Under the pieces are notes generated by a model. The model did not search any database and was not told where the DNA came from. It saw nothing but the letters and a program-made list of their open reading frames with translations. Shown here piece after piece: positions 25,981 through 34,287 of a DNA stretch of 64,000 nt. A program made the translations under genes and the position numbers. The DNA comes from Verrucomicrobiota bacterium (GTDB taxonomy: Bacteria; Verrucomicrobiota; Verrucomicrobiia; Limisphaerales; J093), in the NCBI GenBank assembly GCA_022710935.1, contig JAKLFY010000029.1, forward strand, positions 1-64,000. Direction: 5' to 3'. Each line of letters begins with the position of its first letter. Position 1 is the first letter of the stretch.

Positions 25981-26860
25981 GCATGCGCCGCGTGGGGGCA
26001 CGCGGCCTACAGCGGGAGTCTGCATTCGTTGTAGGCCCGGTGCCCTCACCGGGCGACTGGGCATGCGCCGCGTGGGGGCACGCGGCCCACAGCGGGAGTC
26101 TGCATTCGTTGTAGGCCCGGTGCCCTCACCGGGCGACTGGGCATGCGCCGCGTGGGGGCACGCGGCGTGCAGCGGGAGTCTGCATTCGTTGCAGGCCCGG
26201 TGCCCTCACCGGGCGACTGGGCATGCGCCGCGTGGGGGCACGCGGCCTACAGCGGGAGTCTGCATTCGTTGTAGGCCCGGTGCCCTCACCGGGCGACTGG
26301 GCTTGTGCCGCGTGGGGGCACGCGGCGTACAGCGGGAGTCTGCATTCGTTGCAGGCCCGGCGCCCTCACCGGGCGACTGGGCATGCGCCGCGTGGGGGCA
26401 CGCGGCCTGCAGCGGGAGTCTGCATTCGTTGTAGGCCCGGTGCCCTCACCGGGCGACTGGGCATGCGCCGCGTGGGGGCACGCGGCCCACAGCGGGAGTC
26501 TGCATTCGTTGTAGGCCCGGTGCCCTCACCGGGCGACTGGGCTTGCGCCGCGTGGGGGCACGCGGCGTACAGCGGGAGTCTGCATTCGTTGCAGGCCCGG
26601 TGCCCTCACCGGGCGACTGGGTATGCGCCGCGTGGGGACACGCGGCGTGCAGCGGGAGTCTGCATTCGTTGTAGGCCCGGTGCCCTCACCGGGCGACTGG
26701 GCTTGTGCCGCGTGGGGGCACGCGGCCTACAGCGGGAGTCTGCATTCGTTGTAGGCCCGGTGCCCTCACCGGGCGACTGGGCTTGCGCCGCGTGGGGGCA
26801 CGCGGCGTACAGCGGGAGTCTGCATTCGTTGCAGGCCCGGCGCCCTCACCGGGCGACCTG
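25981..26860. repeat. Eleven-copy tandem array of an 80-bp hairpin unit
   Basis: The unit starting gc(a/t)tg(c/t)gccgcgtg recurs exactly every 80 bp: 25981, 26061, 26141, 26221, 26301, 26381, 26461, 26541, 26621, 26701 and 26781. Each unit contains GCCGCGTG-GGGG-CACGCGGC and GCCCGGTG-CCCT-CACCGGGC. In between, GGCCTACA faces TGTAGGCC in several copies; variant copies read gtgca/tgcag or ccaca. 80 is not a multiple of three, so the long open frames running through it are not genes. It fills the divergent space between the cytidylate-kinase-like gene and the hydrogenase operon. 26861-27065 shows no further repeat and no clear promoter. Confidence 0.97.
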
Positions 26861-27065
26861 ACTCACCGCGATTCGGCGGGCGCAACTCGAGTGCAAATCG
26901 GAGTTGGCATTTTCAGCGGGTCACTTTAGGTTCGCCGCGCGCATGCCGGATCGGCGCGTGCCCGATCGGCACGATTGGTACGAGAAACGAGGCCGGGATG
27001 CGCGTGCACGAACGGCCCGCGGTCGCCACGATGAGGCGAGCGGGGTCCGGCGAAGCGAAACCGAC

Positions 27066-29108
27066 ATGGGACAAACGCTGACGACATGCACCTTTTGCGG
27101 TGTCGGGTGCGGGATTTACCTGGAAGCGGCGAATGACCGGGTGACCGGGGCCTATCCCAGCCTCTCGCATCCCACGAACAGGGGCCGGATCTGCGTGCGC
27201 GGCTGGCACGTGCATGAAGTGGCGAGTTCGCCCGAGCGGCTGCGATCGCCCCTGCTGCGGCGCGACGGGCGGTTGGTCGAGGCGACGTGGGACGAGGCCC
27301 TGGGCTACATCGCGGATCGGATCAAGGAGATCCGGGCGCGTTACGGGCCGGACGCGCTTGCGTTCTTCAACATGCCGCGCTGTTCGAACGAGGAGAGTTA
27401 TCTGTTGCAGAAGCTCGCGCGGGCGGTGGTGGGCACCAACAACGTCGATCACGGTTCCGGTCCCTACTGCAACAACAGCATCAGCGTCCTGCGCGACATG
27501 CTCGGCGTCTCGGCAACCACCAACTCGATCGGTGAGCTGTTCCGCAGCGATGCGATCGTCGTGGACGGGGTGGACCTGGGCATGCAGTTGCCGACCATTG
27601 GCGGCATCGTCATCCGCGCCAAACTCGACGGGGCGAAGCTGATCGTGATCGATCCGCGGCGCCATCGCCTGGCCGAGCATGCGGACTACTTTCTGCAGGT
27701 GCGTCCGGGCACGGAGGTGTTGGTCTACGGGGCGATGGCCAAGGTGATTGTGGACCGCGGGCTGATGAGCCAGTCCTTTGTCAAGGCGCATTGTGAGGAC
27801 TACGACGCCTTCGTCGCGGCGGTGGGCCGCTTCGATCTGCTGGCGGCGGCCGAGGCTTCGGGTGTCGCGCCCGAGTTGATCGAGGGGGCGGCTCTGGCCT
27901 ACGGGCGGGCGCGCGCCGCGGCGTGGCTCTATTCGACCGGCGCCGAGGCGCGCAGCGAGGACAGCATCCGGTCGGTGGTGAACCTGGTCCTGCTGACCGG
28001 CAATGTCGGGCGGCCGGGGGCCGGGGTCTACGCGTTGACCGAGCACAACAACTTGCAGGGGGTGTGCGACATGGGGGTCTCGCCCCAGTGGTTGCCGGGC
28101 TACCGGGATGTGGCCGACGCCGCGGCGCGGCGGACGTTCGAGCAGGCTTGGAACACGCCGCTGTCGGCCCAACCCGGTCTGGGGGCGCGCGATGTGTTCG
28201 AGAACGGGAAGGGCTCGACGGTCAGGGCGCTTTGGCTCAGCCGGTACGATCCGGTGACATCGGCCGCTTCGAACAATGTGGCGGACACCCTGGCGCGGAT
28301 GGAGTTGGTGGTCGTGCAGCATCTCTTCCCGGTCGCGGCGGCGGCGCAGGCCCATGTCGTCCTGCCGGTGGTGGCCTATGGCGAGGAGGAGGTCTCCTTT
28401 ACCAGCACCGATCGCCGCATCCAACTCGCCCGCCAGGTGCTGCCTTCTCCCGACGGGCCGATGCCGGTTTGGCGGCAGTTGATGCTCCTGGCGCGGAGTC
28501 TGGGCGCCGACTGGGCCTACGAGTCGAGTGCGTGCGTCATGGACGAGATCAGCACGGTGGTGCCCGAGTACGGCGGCGTGAGCCATGAGAATCTCGGGCG
28601 CGATTACGGGCGCCAGTGGCCCTGCACCAAGGACCGTCCGCTCGGCACGCCTTATCTCTTCGACACGGGCATTCCCGGCCAGTGCTTCCGGTTCCGCTCC
28701 ATCGCGCCGCCGGCCGAGGTGGCTCGGCAGCCGGCGGCTTACCCCTTTGCGTTGATTTTCGGGCATTCGTTGTATTACTGGCACCAAAACGTGCTGGTGA
28801 AACACAGCGAAACGCTGCGTCGCGAACTGCGGGTGCTGCTGCTCGATTATCCGGAAGGATTCGTCGAAATCAGCGATGAAGATGCCGCCGCCCTGAAGAT
28901 ACGGGATGGCGGTCGCATCCGGCTGGTGGCCGAGGAAGGAACGGCTCTGACGACGGCCCGGGTGACGCGGGAAGTGCGGAGCGGGACGATTTACGTCCCC
29001 TTTTTCGTGCGGGAGGTCGAGCGGGATCTGACGGGGCGGGCGCGCAGCGGTTTGGGCGACCTCGACGAGCCTGTTTTCGTGCGGTTGGAACGGGTGGATT
29101 CGCTATGA
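27066..29108 (+). CDS. FdhF-like molybdopterin oxidoreductase without formate active-site residues
   Basis: A 680-aa cytoplasmic bis-MGD oxidoreductase, the first gene of the hydrogenase operon. The N-terminal 4Fe-4S site is Cys8, Cys11, Cys15 and Cys43 (TCTFCGVGCG...RICVRGW), followed by the molybdopterin domains and a C-terminal MGD-binding barrel (GRIRLVAEEGTALTTARVTREV). It aligns well to E. coli FdhF (YLLQKLARAVVGTNNVD, NNLQGVCDMG). In the ungapped active-site stretch Sec140 becomes Tyr134, His141 becomes Cys135 and Arg333 becomes Thr325; the codon at the Sec position is TAC, not TGA. Formate oxidation by the known mechanism is therefore unlikely. It may act on another substrate or only relay electrons. 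ATG 27066 was chosen because it directly precedes the iron-sulfur motif. The stop overlaps the next start (ATGA). Confidence 0.85.
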   Translation: MGQTLTTCTFCGVGCGIYLEAANDRVTGAYPSLSHPTNRGRICVRGWHVHEVASSPERLRSPLLRRDGRLVEATWDEALGYIADRIKEIRARYGPDALAFFNMPRCSNEESYLLQKLARAVVGTNNVDHGSGPYCNNSISVLRDMLGVSATTNSIGELFRSDAIVVDGVDLGMQLPTIGGIVIRAKLDGAKLIVIDPRRHRLAEHADYFLQVRPGTEVLVYGAMAKVIVDRGLMSQSFVKAHCEDYDAFVAAVGRFDLLAAAEASGVAPELIEGAALAYGRARAAAWLYSTGAEARSEDSIRSVVNLVLLTGNVGRPGAGVYALTEHNNLQGVCDMGVSPQWLPGYRDVADAAARRTFEQAWNTPLSAQPGLGARDVFENGKGSTVRALWLSRYDPVTSAASNNVADTLARMELVVVQHLFPVAAAAQAHVVLPVVAYGEEEVSFTSTDRRIQLARQVLPSPDGPMPVWRQLMLLARSLGADWAYESSACVMDEISTVVPEYGGVSHENLGRDYGRQWPCTKDRPLGTPYLFDTGIPGQCFRFRSIAPPAEVARQPAAYPFALIFGHSLYYWHQNVLVKHSETLRRELRVLLLDYPEGFVEISDEDAAALKIRDGGRIRLVAEEGTALTTARVTREVRSGTIYVPFFVREVERDLTGRARSGLGDLDEPVFVRLERVDSL

Positions 29109-30223
29109 GAGCGCGTGTGATCGGCGAGGCGGACGTCTTGAGGCTGGTGGACCTGCTGCGTCAGGACCGCCAGGTGATCGCCCCGTTCTGCGGGCGGGGC
29201 CGGGACAGCTATTTCGATGTCGTCACGGACGTCAATCGGGACCGGATCCGCCTGCACGTGCCCAATCCGCTCTATCCGCCCAAGCGCTATGTCCTCCCGC
29301 ACATCGAGCGCCTGATGCGGATGCGGCGGTCGGCGGCCGGCCTTTGGAATTTCCAGCCGGACTATGCGGAGACGCCTCTGGCGCTCTTTGGCGTCCGGTC
29401 CTGCGACGTGGCGGGCGTCCGGCATCTGGACCGCTTCTATCTGGGGCGGGAGTATGTGGATGCTTATTACGAACGGCGGCGGCGGAATCTGTTCGTCGTG
29501 AACATGGTTTGCACCGATCCGGAGGTCGACATCGACGACAACTGTTTCTGTGTCTGTGCGGATACCGGGCCCGCGGCGCGCGACGCGTTTGATCTGCAAC
29601 TGATGGATCTGGGGGGCGGAGAGTATCTGGCGGTGGCCGGGACCGCGGCGGGCGAGGATCTCTTCAGCGCTCCGTTTTTCCGTCCGGCCACGGCGGCGCA
29701 CGTCGAGCGGCGGCGGGCGATTCTGACGGAGGTCCGCGGGCGGTTCCGGAGCACGACCAGTTGGTTTGCGGCGACGGTGCGGTACATCTCGCGCGGCGAC
29801 GTGCTCGACAAGACGTGGGAGGAGATTGGGAACCGCTGTCTCGAGTGCGGGGCGTGCACGTTTGTCTGCCCCGCCTGCACCTGCTTCACCGTGAGCGACC
29901 GGCGCACCGGCAAAGAGGAATACGAGCGGGTGCGGATGTGGGATTCATGCGCCCTGAAGGGCTTCACGCGGATGGCGGGCGGATTCAATCCGCGGCGGGC
30001 GGTGCATGACCGGCGCAATCGACGGTTTTTCCGCAAGCTGGCGCATTATTTCATCCAGCGGGAGCTGTCGATGGCCTGTGTGGGTTGCGGGCGCTGCGCG
30101 GCGGTGTGTCATGGCGATGTGGGCATGCCCAGCGTTGTCGAGATGATCCGCCGGGCCACGGCGATCGCCGCGCCGCCCCTCGACGAGTCTTCGACGGTTC
30201 CGAGTGCAAAGGTCACCGCGTGA
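29105..30223 (+). CDS. Iron-sulfur subunit of the HydB/AsrA type (diaphorase module)
   Basis: A 372-aa protein related to the beta subunit of sulfhydrogenases and to anaerobic sulfite reductase subunit A. It carries electrons between the flavoprotein partner and other iron-sulfur subunits. The N-terminal two thirds is the characteristic domain with ALFGVRSCDVAGVRHLDRFY and NCFCVCADTGP. The C-terminal third has two ferredoxin-type 4Fe-4S motifs, CLECGACTFVCPACTCF (about 245-262) and CVGCGRCAAVCHGD (about 325-340). It overlaps both neighbours by four bases (ATGA before, GTGA after). In group 3b hydrogenases HydB and HydG form the NAD(P)-reactive arm; its association here with a group 4 hydrogenase is the notable point. 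Confidence 0.9.
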   Translation: MRARVIGEADVLRLVDLLRQDRQVIAPFCGRGRDSYFDVVTDVNRDRIRLHVPNPLYPPKRYVLPHIERLMRMRRSAAGLWNFQPDYAETPLALFGVRSCDVAGVRHLDRFYLGREYVDAYYERRRRNLFVVNMVCTDPEVDIDDNCFCVCADTGPAARDAFDLQLMDLGGGEYLAVAGTAAGEDLFSAPFFRPATAAHVERRRAILTEVRGRFRSTTSWFAATVRYISRGDVLDKTWEEIGNRCLECGACTFVCPACTCFTVSDRRTGKEEYERVRMWDSCALKGFTRMAGGFNPRRAVHDRRNRRFFRKLAHYFIQRELSMACVGCGRCAAVCHGDVGMPSVVEMIRRATAIAAPPLDESSTVPSAKVTA

Positions 30224-31062
30224 GTTCGACCGAGAACATCTATTTGCCCAAAGTGGTCCAACTGGACCGTGTCGTGGACGAGATCCACGAAGTGCGGACG
30301 TTTGTCTGGCACTTCGAGGATCCCGCGGACCAGGCGGCGTTCAAGAAATTCCGTCCGGGCCAGTTCGCGCAGGTTTCAATCTTCGGCGCGGGCGAATTCC
30401 CGGCCTCGCTGCCTCCGAGTCCGACCGAGAACGAGATGTTCTTTACCATCCGGACGGTCGGGGGCTGCACGGCTGCGCTCCATCGCTTGCAGCCCGGCGA
30501 CCGCTTTGCGGTGCGGGGTCCGTACGGCAACGGTTTCCCGATGGACGATTATGCGGGGAAGAACCTGGTGTTTGTGGCCGGCGGGATAGGGCTGATTCCG
30601 CTCCGCTCGTGCATCGTCTATGCGCTGGCGCATCGCGAGCGCTACGAGCGCATTCAGATCTATTACGGCGCCAAGACGCCGCGCGAGCTGATGTACCTCC
30701 CCAACCTGCGGGCCTGGGAACAGGCCGCCGGGATCGAGTGTCAACTGACGGTCGATCGCGCGTCCGACGGCTGGACGGGCAATGTGGGTGTGGTCGGGAG
30801 CCTGTTCAAGCGTCCAGGCGTCCATGTGCCGGTCGAGAACACGGTCGCCTTCGTGTGCGGACCGCCGGTCATGTTCCGGTTCGTCATTCGCGACCTGCTG
30901 GACATGGGGTTTCGGGAGGACCAGATCATGTCGACGCTCGAACGCTACATGAAGTGCGGCGTGGGCAAGTGCGGCCATTGCTGCATCGGCGTCGCGTACG
31001 TCTGCGTGGACGGCCCGGTATTCACTTACGAACAAATCAAGAAACTCGGCGAGGATATCTGA
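30220..31062 (+). CDS. FAD/NAD(P)-binding diaphorase subunit (HydG-like)
   Basis: A 280-aa flavoprotein of the ferredoxin-NADP reductase/dihydroorotate dehydrogenase B electron-transfer type. The FAD domain (about 20-110) has FRPGQFAQVSIFGAGEFP and FFTIRTVG. The NAD(P) domain (about 115-230) has NLVFVAGGIGLIPLRS and VAFVCGPPVMFRFV. The C-terminal 2Fe-2S motif is CGVGKCGHCCIGVAYVCVDGP. It should exchange electrons between NAD(P)H and the iron-sulfur chain. The start is GTG at 30220, sharing GTGA with the upstream stop; this is preferred because residues before it are a shadow of the previous gene. Confidence 0.9.
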   Translation: MSSTENIYLPKVVQLDRVVDEIHEVRTFVWHFEDPADQAAFKKFRPGQFAQVSIFGAGEFPASLPPSPTENEMFFTIRTVGGCTAALHRLQPGDRFAVRGPYGNGFPMDDYAGKNLVFVAGGIGLIPLRSCIVYALAHRERYERIQIYYGAKTPRELMYLPNLRAWEQAAGIECQLTVDRASDGWTGNVGVVGSLFKRPGVHVPVENTVAFVCGPPVMFRFVIRDLLDMGFREDQIMSTLERYMKCGVGKCGHCCIGVAYVCVDGPVFTYEQIKKLGEDI

Positions 31063-31658
31063 TGCCTGATCTGCGCGCCCAACTCGAACCCTGCCTGAGC
31101 GGACGCGTTTGTTTCGTCGGCCTGGGCAATGCGGACCAGGGCGACGACGGGGCGGGGATGCGCCTGGCGGAGGCCTTGCGGACCGGGCTGCATCCGGGGG
31201 CGGCGCGGCGCGGGGAGGACGAGGTGTTTGACGCCGGGACGCACAGCGTGGTGCTTGCGGGGACCGCGCTCGAGCGGTGGGGGGCGGCGCTGGGGCGCCT
31301 GGACGTCGACCGATTTGTGTTTCTGGATGCCGTTGACTTCGGCGGGCACCCGGGATCGGCGGTATGGCTCGAAGGCGACGAGATCCGGGCCCGTTTCCCC
31401 CAGGTGTCGACTCATCGTATGTCTTTGGGCGCCTGGGCACGCTGGCTCGAGGCGGATGGCTCGAAACGGGTTTGGCTGCTGGGTGTGCAGCCCGAATCGT
31501 TGCGGGCGGGCCGCGGCCTTTCGGCGCCGGTGGCTGCCGCCGTGTCGGCGTTGGCGCAAATCCTTCTCGACGCCGCCTCGCCAAGGCAATCCGGGTTGTC
31601 CGACTCGAAGGCCGCAACGGCGCCTCTCATTCCAGAATTGTCAAACATGCCATGGTAG
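31062..31658 (+). CDS. hycI: [NiFe] hydrogenase maturation endopeptidase (HycI-like)
   Basis: A 198-aa protease that removes the C-terminal tail of the hydrogenase large subunit after nickel insertion. The HybD/HycI motif VGLGNADQGDDGAGMRLAEAL is at about residues 17-37. The later conserved acidic position (FLDAVDFGGHPG) and His (STHRMSLGAWARWL) expected to touch nickel are present. It is longer than E. coli HycI (156 aa), mainly because of a C-terminal extension. It overlaps the upstream stop by one base and the following large-subunit gene by seven. The substrate is clearly that neighbour, whose tail is still encoded. Confidence 0.92.
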   Translation: MPDLRAQLEPCLSGRVCFVGLGNADQGDDGAGMRLAEALRTGLHPGAARRGEDEVFDAGTHSVVLAGTALERWGAALGRLDVDRFVFLDAVDFGGHPGSAVWLEGDEIRARFPQVSTHRMSLGAWARWLEADGSKRVWLLGVQPESLRAGRGLSAPVAAAVSALAQILLDAASPRQSGLSDSKAATAPLIPELSNMPW

Positions 31659-33328
31659 CACGCGACCTTTTAAATCGGTTGAAGGAGATGCTGGGCCCGG
31701 CGTTGCTGCGCGTGGACACCCCGGCGGACGACCGGATCTTCATCCACGTCGAACGCGATGCGATTCGCGCCGTGTGCCGTCATGTGTTTCGGGACTTGGG
31801 GGCGCGGTACGTGATCAGCATAGGTGCGGATGATCGTCCTTTCTCAGGGCAGTATCTCGTGGCGCACGACTTCGCCTTCGACGCCGCGCATTTGCTGGGC
31901 AGCGTGGTCACCCACGTGCCGGAGGGCGATCCGCGACTGGACAGCATCACCCCGGACGTGCCGGCGGCGAACTGGGCGGAGCGCGAGCTTCGCGATTTGG
32001 TGGGGATCGAACCGGTGGGCCATGTCGAGCCGAAGCGCCTGATCCTGCCCGACGGATGGCCTGAGGGGGCGCATCCGTTGCGCAAGGATGTGGCATGGAA
32101 CTTCGTGCCCGAGGGGTACGATCCGGAGCGCGCGTTCAAGTTTGGCGAGCCGCCGCCGGGATGCACGGTGGTGCCGTTCGGACCGTTTCATCCGACGTTG
32201 GACGAGCCGGCGCATTTCCGGCTCTATGTCGAGGGCGAGGTGGTTCGCGGGTGCGAATACCGGGGGTTCATGGTCCATCGCGGAATCGAGAAGCTCGCCG
32301 AGTCTGTTCTGAGCTACAACGACATTCCGATGGCGGCGGAGCGGATTTGCGGGATCTGCGGCTGCGTGCACAACGTGGCCTACGCTCAGGCGGTCGAGGA
32401 GGCGGCGGTGCTGCGGGCGCCGCCGCGGGCCGAGTACATCCGGACGATCATGCTCGAGATCGAGCGGTTGCACAGCCACTTGTTGTGGGTGGGGCTGGCG
32501 TGTCACATCCTGGGCTTCGACACGCTGTTCATGCAGAGCTTCCGCATCCGCGAACCGGTCATGTGGATTGCCGAGAAGATCAGCGGCAACCGGAAGACCT
32601 ACGCCCTCTGCCTCATCGGGGGGGTGCGGTGGGATCTGACCCTCGAACTGATCGCCGAGTTGCGCCGCGTCCTCGATACGCTCGAAGCCGAATGGCGCGC
32701 CGTGATCAAGGCGGTGCTCGGGGACAAGAACGTGCAGCAGCGCGCGCGCGGCGTGGGCGTGGCGGACCGGAGCCTGGTCCAGGAACTGTCGTTGATCGGG
32801 CCGGTGGCGCGGGCCGCGGGCGTGCCTCTGGATTGCCGGCGGGATCATCCATACGCGGCCTATGACCGGGTCGAGTTCGAGGTTGTGACGCACGAGGGCG
32901 GGGATGTCTGGGCGCGCATCGTGGTGCGGATGAAGGAAGTGCTCCAGTCCATCGAGATCATTCGCCAGTGCCTCGACAAGATGGAGCCGGGTCCGATCCA
33001 GTTGGCGATCACGGACGAATTGCCCGTGGGGCGCTACGGGTTGTCATCGGTCGAGGCGCCGCGGGGCGAGAGCCATCATTTCGTGATCACGGGCGAGAAC
33101 CATCGTCCGCGCCGGTGGCGTGTGCGGGCGCCGACCTACCAGAACCTGCAGGCTGTGCCGGCCATGATCAAGGACCAGCAACTGGCTGACATGACGATCA
33201 CGCTGGGAAGCATCGATCCCTGCTTTTCCTGCACGGACCGCTTCGAGATTGTGGATCTGGCGACCTCGACGACGCGCGTCTGGTCGGCGGAGGAGCTGGC
33301 GCGCCTGGCGCGCGCGGGACGCCGTTGA
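31652..33328 (+). CDS. hycE: Group 4 [NiFe] hydrogenase large subunit (HycE-like)
   Basis: A 558-aa fusion of a NuoC-like 30-kDa domain (about 1-165) and a NuoD-like catalytic domain, as in E. coli HycE (569 aa). Both nickel-binding pairs are intact: Cys233-G-I-Cys236 in ERICGICGCVHN and Cys524-F-S-Cys527 in IDPCFSCTDR. It should therefore be a working H2-evolving or H2-oxidising enzyme and not a complex I subunit. A 28-residue tail follows Arg530 and matches the position of the HycE peptide cut by HycI. It is cytoplasmic and docked to the membrane through the HycD/HycG-like partners encoded next. ATG 31652 overlaps the protease gene. Confidence 0.95.
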   Translation: MVARDLLNRLKEMLGPALLRVDTPADDRIFIHVERDAIRAVCRHVFRDLGARYVISIGADDRPFSGQYLVAHDFAFDAAHLLGSVVTHVPEGDPRLDSITPDVPAANWAERELRDLVGIEPVGHVEPKRLILPDGWPEGAHPLRKDVAWNFVPEGYDPERAFKFGEPPPGCTVVPFGPFHPTLDEPAHFRLYVEGEVVRGCEYRGFMVHRGIEKLAESVLSYNDIPMAAERICGICGCVHNVAYAQAVEEAAVLRAPPRAEYIRTIMLEIERLHSHLLWVGLACHILGFDTLFMQSFRIREPVMWIAEKISGNRKTYALCLIGGVRWDLTLELIAELRRVLDTLEAEWRAVIKAVLGDKNVQQRARGVGVADRSLVQELSLIGPVARAAGVPLDCRRDHPYAAYDRVEFEVVTHEGGDVWARIVVRMKEVLQSIEIIRQCLDKMEPGPIQLAITDELPVGRYGLSSVEAPRGESHHFVITGENHRPRRWRVRAPTYQNLQAVPAMIKDQQLADMTITLGSIDPCFSCTDRFEIVDLATSTTRVWSAEELARLARAGRR

Positions 33329-33338
33329 AGGAGAGGCC

Positions 33339-34256
33339 ATGGAGTTACTGAGCATACTCGGATGCGTGGCGAACGCGGGCCTGGTGTTGGCGCTGGCGCC
33401 GCTGGGCGAAGGCGTGTTGCGCAAGGTGACTGCCCGGCTTCAGTCGCGCCAGGGGCCGCCGCTGCTCCAGCCCTATTTCGATCTGCTCAAGCTTTTGGGC
33501 AAGGAAGACATCGAATCGGGCGAGACCCCGCACGTCCAGCGGGGCGCGGGTTACCTGGCCTTGGCGACGGTGCTGACGGTGGCGTGTCTGCTGCCTCTGG
33601 GTTTTCGGACGCCGCTGACGGGGGCGGGGGACGTGATTCTCCTGGTTTACCTGATCACGCTGGCGGGCATATGCACATTGCTCGCCGGGTGGGGGGCGGG
33701 ATCGACGTACGCGCTGCTGGGTTCGAGCCGGGAGATGATGACGATGATGGCCCTCGAACCGCTGTTTGCGGTGAGCCTGGTGGCTGGAGCGGTCCAGACC
33801 GGGTCCTGCCAGGTGGACCGGGTGCTTGACGGATCGGTGTACGGCGCGGGCGGCATCCCGTGGTCGGGGCTGATCCTTCTGGCGACGATGGCGCTGGCAT
33901 TTCCGGCCTTTGTCCAGCGGCTGCCCTTTGACGTTGCCGAGGCGGAAACGGAGATCATGGAAGGGGCCTTGATCGAGTACTCGGGACCCAAGCTCGCGCT
34001 GTTCAAGTATGCGCAGATGGTCAAGCTGTTGGTCTACAGCGCGCTGTTTGTGGCGCTTTTTGTGCCTTGGGGAAGCGGCTGGGCATTTCCATTCGGCTGG
34101 CTTGTGTTTTGGGGGAAAGTGTTGGCGATGGTGCTGCTGGTGACGGCCGTGGCGGCCAGTCACGCACGATACCGAATCGACCAGGCGCTGCGGCACTTCG
34201 CGCGTCTGCTGGTGTTGGCCGTGGGGGCGCTGGTCCTCGCCTGTTACGGCCTATGA
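33339..34256 (+). CDS. hycD: Membrane subunit HycD/NuoH-like
   Basis: A 305-aa integral membrane protein with about eight hydrophobic helices, the NuoH-type anchor that links the hydrogenase to the membrane. Conserved features are the basic QSRQGPPLLQPYFDLLKLLGKED loop, SSREMMTMMALEP, and PFDVAEAETEIMEGALIEYSGPKLALFKYAQMVKL, which carries the charged residues typical of the quinone/ion-channel region. The length equals E. coli HycD (307 aa). A clear aaggagag ribosome-binding site precedes the ATG. It is the only membrane subunit in the operon; no NuoL/M/N-like antiporter gene is present. Confidence 0.93.
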   Translation: MELLSILGCVANAGLVLALAPLGEGVLRKVTARLQSRQGPPLLQPYFDLLKLLGKEDIESGETPHVQRGAGYLALATVLTVACLLPLGFRTPLTGAGDVILLVYLITLAGICTLLAGWGAGSTYALLGSSREMMTMMALEPLFAVSLVAGAVQTGSCQVDRVLDGSVYGAGGIPWSGLILLATMALAFPAFVQRLPFDVAEAETEIMEGALIEYSGPKLALFKYAQMVKLLVYSALFVALFVPWGSGWAFPFGWLVFWGKVLAMVLLVTAVAASHARYRIDQALRHFARLLVLAVGALVLACYGL

Positions 34257-34287
34257 AACCGCAGCTCCCACCGTGCGGGAAAGGAAC

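Noticed and set aside
25970-26870. Possible CRISPR array
   Set aside because: The whole 80-bp unit is repeated with almost no change; there are no unique spacers and no cas genes. It is a tandem repeat.
25830-26930. Long open frames through the 80-bp array (repeated peptides of the type MRRVGARG...)
   Set aside because: All three frames are open because the unit is GC-rich; 80 bp is not a multiple of three, so the peptide pattern is an artefact of the DNA repeat.
26861-27065. Sigma-54 promoter for the hydrogenase operon (ttggcattttcagc)
   Set aside because: It lacks the conserved GC of the -12 element with correct spacing, so it does not meet the consensus.
27066-29108. Selenocysteine-containing formate dehydrogenase
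   Set aside because: The codon at the selenocysteine position is TAC, not TGA, and there is no in-frame TGA in the active-site stretch.
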